Under the pieces are notes generated by a model, which was not told the origin of the DNA, did no database searches, and saw only the letters and a list, made by a program, of their open reading frames with translations. Source: an uncultured Desulfuromusa sp. (GTDB lineage: Bacteria; Desulfobacterota; Desulfuromonadia; Desulfuromonadales; Geopsychrobacteraceae). From it: a stretch of 64,000 bases of DNA. This document shows positions 63,401 through 64,000 of this stretch, piece after piece. The translations under genes and the position numbers were made by a program. Location of the stretch: NCBI RefSeq assembly GCF_963675815.1, contig NZ_OY776575.1, forward strand, positions 124,001-188,000, written 5' to 3'. Positions within the stretch are counted from its first letter, which is position 1. Each line of letters opens with the position of its first letter.

Positions 63401-64000
63401 TCATCTCCGATAATGCTGAAAATCTTCTTTCTCAGTTGACTTTTGCCCGGCAGAGCATTGAACAAAATCCTCACCAGTCGATTGGTGTTGAGAAAGATTT
63501 AATTCTGAATCCTGCTGCGCGTGATCGTATTTTTTATTCAGCAAAACCCGTCGGTGTTGATGGAAAAGTGGCTTTTGTTTTTCCTGGATCCGGGAACCAT
63601 TACGCAGGAATGGGTCGTGAATTGTCGGCTTTCTGGCCTGAAATTTATCGGGATCAGGATAAACACAATCAATATCTTGCTGATCAATATCTTCCTGAGT
63701 ATTTCTGGAAAGATGAATTGGCGGAATCAACCCAGGAAAATCACAATGCCCTGGTGATTTCTCACGTTGCTCAATGTACTGCTCTCAATGATTTACTGCG
63801 TTACTTTGGTATTCAACCAAAGATGATCAGTGGTTACAGCCTGGGGGAATCTGCCGGACTTTTCTCTTCCGGAGCCTGGAAAAATCGTGATGGAATGTTG
63901 CAACGCCTGCAAGAATCTCCTCTTTTTACTGATGAGCTTGCCGGAGAATGTCGTGCAGCGAAACGGATCTGGGGCTTAAGACCTGACCAGTCTGTTGACT
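60457..64000 (+). CDS. pfaC: PfaC-like PUFA synthase subunit: KS-CLF-AT (3' end outside window)
   Basis: Open without stops from ATG 60457 to the window end (1181 codons). The first domain is an active-looking KS with C194 (DAACASS), H328 (CHATGTPVGD) and H368 (ANIGH). The second (~469-905) is a KS-like chain-length factor: the Cys position reads LSGEENSG and the first His position EADGSG, while the last His is kept (EIGHTGAAAGL). An acyltransferase follows from ~1035 with FPGSGNHYAGMG and S1128 in GYSLGES. Dehydratase domains are expected beyond the end. KS-CLF-AT order matches myxobacterial Pfa3 rather than Shewanella PfaC, which lacks AT. Confidence 0.92.
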   Translation, partial: MLHAKSVAIVGVGGLFPSSPTLDRFWDNIVGNVNTSRKPPKDRWLLSADDIYDPQVGAADKVYSQKACFLDDELITTQIPGLDIDPDFLSSLDPMFRLLLRVGQETCSSVSGNKINRSRAGIIVGNLALPTEKSSALARDFLGRTFLEKLSGQKHSLNEQPVAPINHYVAGLPAGLLAKALGFEGTCFTVDAACASSLYAIKLAVDELQSGRADAMLAGGLSRPDSLYTQMGFSQLRALSPNGTCSPFDQSGNGLVVGEGCGLVLLKRVQDALRDGDHIHAVIRGIGLSNDLGGNLLAPASEGQLRAMRAAYQQAGWEPDDVDLIECHATGTPVGDAVEFSSLQQLWKESGRHSGQCVIGSVKANIGHLLTAAGSAAMIKTLLAIKKQTLPPMANFDHPAAGIDLEKSPFRILNKAKRWESRKSGLPRRAAVSAFGFGGINAHLLLEEWIAQDIPKSTVRLHPSFQQKRQPVAIVGMAAQFGPWKNLQEFKHRVLGGVDDYKPETPIHWWGAQNSAWYRQAGFDKADFRGFFIPEVSTVPGEFRIPPKEQEEMLPRQMLMLKIAAAALEDARVSDKDLLFAGVFIGSGLDLNATNFSFRWGLQKYARKWATDLGLHLDEQRFAEWLNKLRDIAGPPLTANRTMGALGSVVASRIAKEFRIGGPSFTLSGEENSGLRALEVGIHSLQEGSINRAIVGAVDLAGDLRSVLSQAGENVSSRGLIGEGAAAVILKRLEDARQDGDRIYAVINGIGSAIGGAIDSHSVAEKSYGKAIDVACQNSNVAANTISYFEADGSGQPVSDTLEIKAIKDVSRQNPHSFRCKIGTVKTEIGHTGAAAGLASLVKTALCLQQRIFPPVNNLNFLNSAQTLVSTGAQYWLHNNADGPRRAMVSGVGGDGSCSHVILEEAGGKSQGENPQEFCRPLGRLPEGLFVIEAPTVEKLVQKIELLRQFSQSHKDHDIDTLARQWFLENPLDPALPHCLSIISDNAENLLSQLTFARQSIEQNPHQSIGVEKDLILNPAARDRIFYSAKPVGVDGKVAFVFPGSGNHYAGMGRELSAFWPEIYRDQDKHNQYLADQYLPEYFWKDELAESTQENHNALVISHVAQCTALNDLLRYFGIQPKMISGYSLGESAGLFSSGAWKNRDGMLQRLQESPLFTDELAGECRAAKRIWGLRPDQSVD

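Overview
The window reads as a chromosomal segment from an anaerobic deltaproteobacterium of the Desulfuromonadales type (Desulfuromonas, Pelobacter or Geopsychrobacter-like). This rests on the gene set: a B12-dependent ribonucleotide reductase, a PEP synthase regulatory protein, HDOD signalling genes, a futalosine-type amidohydrolase, a PLP-type aspartate decarboxylase in place of PanD, many two-component hybrids, an FNR-type box before a membrane ferredoxin gene, and a Pfa polyunsaturated-fatty-acid synthase cluster. Genus assignment is inference; no rRNA is present.

Layout. 1-8.3 kb: 5'-truncated mnmA with overlapping mtaB; then ppsR, two transporters, and a ykgJ/nrdJ pair on the minus strand. 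Tandem NrdR-like boxes overlap the nrdJ promoter. 8.6-18.5 kb: a cysteine-desulfurase-family enzyme, a PIN-PhoH ATPase, tsaD, a DUF2062 protein, rsmA and a giant NAD-glutamate dehydrogenase. 18.6-23.5 kb: a structured leader with an attenuator-like terminator, then panB-panC-panP, a complete route to pantothenate including its own beta-alanine supply, followed by an amidohydrolase. 23.5-24.4 kb: smpB and tmRNA (ssrA).

24.4-30.0 kb is the accessory region. Immediately behind ssrA lie a hairpin-rich element of about 230 bp, a 1260-residue STAND NTPase with an N-terminal nuclease-like domain (candidate antiphage gene), and a REP-associated tyrosine transposase (RAYT). Four copies of one REP-like sequence, in both orientations, bracket both genes.

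30.2-34.4 kb: a signalling operon (small protein, HDOD, hybrid kinase with Hpt, response regulator). 34.6-42.0 kb: a CheW protein with an inserted CZB zinc domain, an MFS transporter, lon, a LysR regulator divergent from a ygiD dioxygenase, and an hsp20 gene with a strong leader hairpin. 42.5-48.2 kb: two paralogous PAS/Cache hybrid kinases around an FKBP isomerase. 48.4-50.7 kb: a membrane 4Fe-4S protein, a HAD phosphatase and mobB.

51.1-64.0 kb: ispH is followed after 6 nt by pfaD (enoyl reductase), a pfaA-like gene (KS-MAT-4xACP-KR-DH) and a pfaC-like gene (KS-CLF-AT..., running off the end). The order ER, PfaA, then KS-CLF-AT resembles the myxobacterial pfa1-pfa2-pfa3 arrangement more than the gammaproteobacterial pfaABCD one. 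The pfaA-like gene carries two apparent frameshifts (a CT-repeat gain beside the KS active site and a 1-base loss in ACP1), so it is either decayed, phase-variable, or affected by sequencing error.
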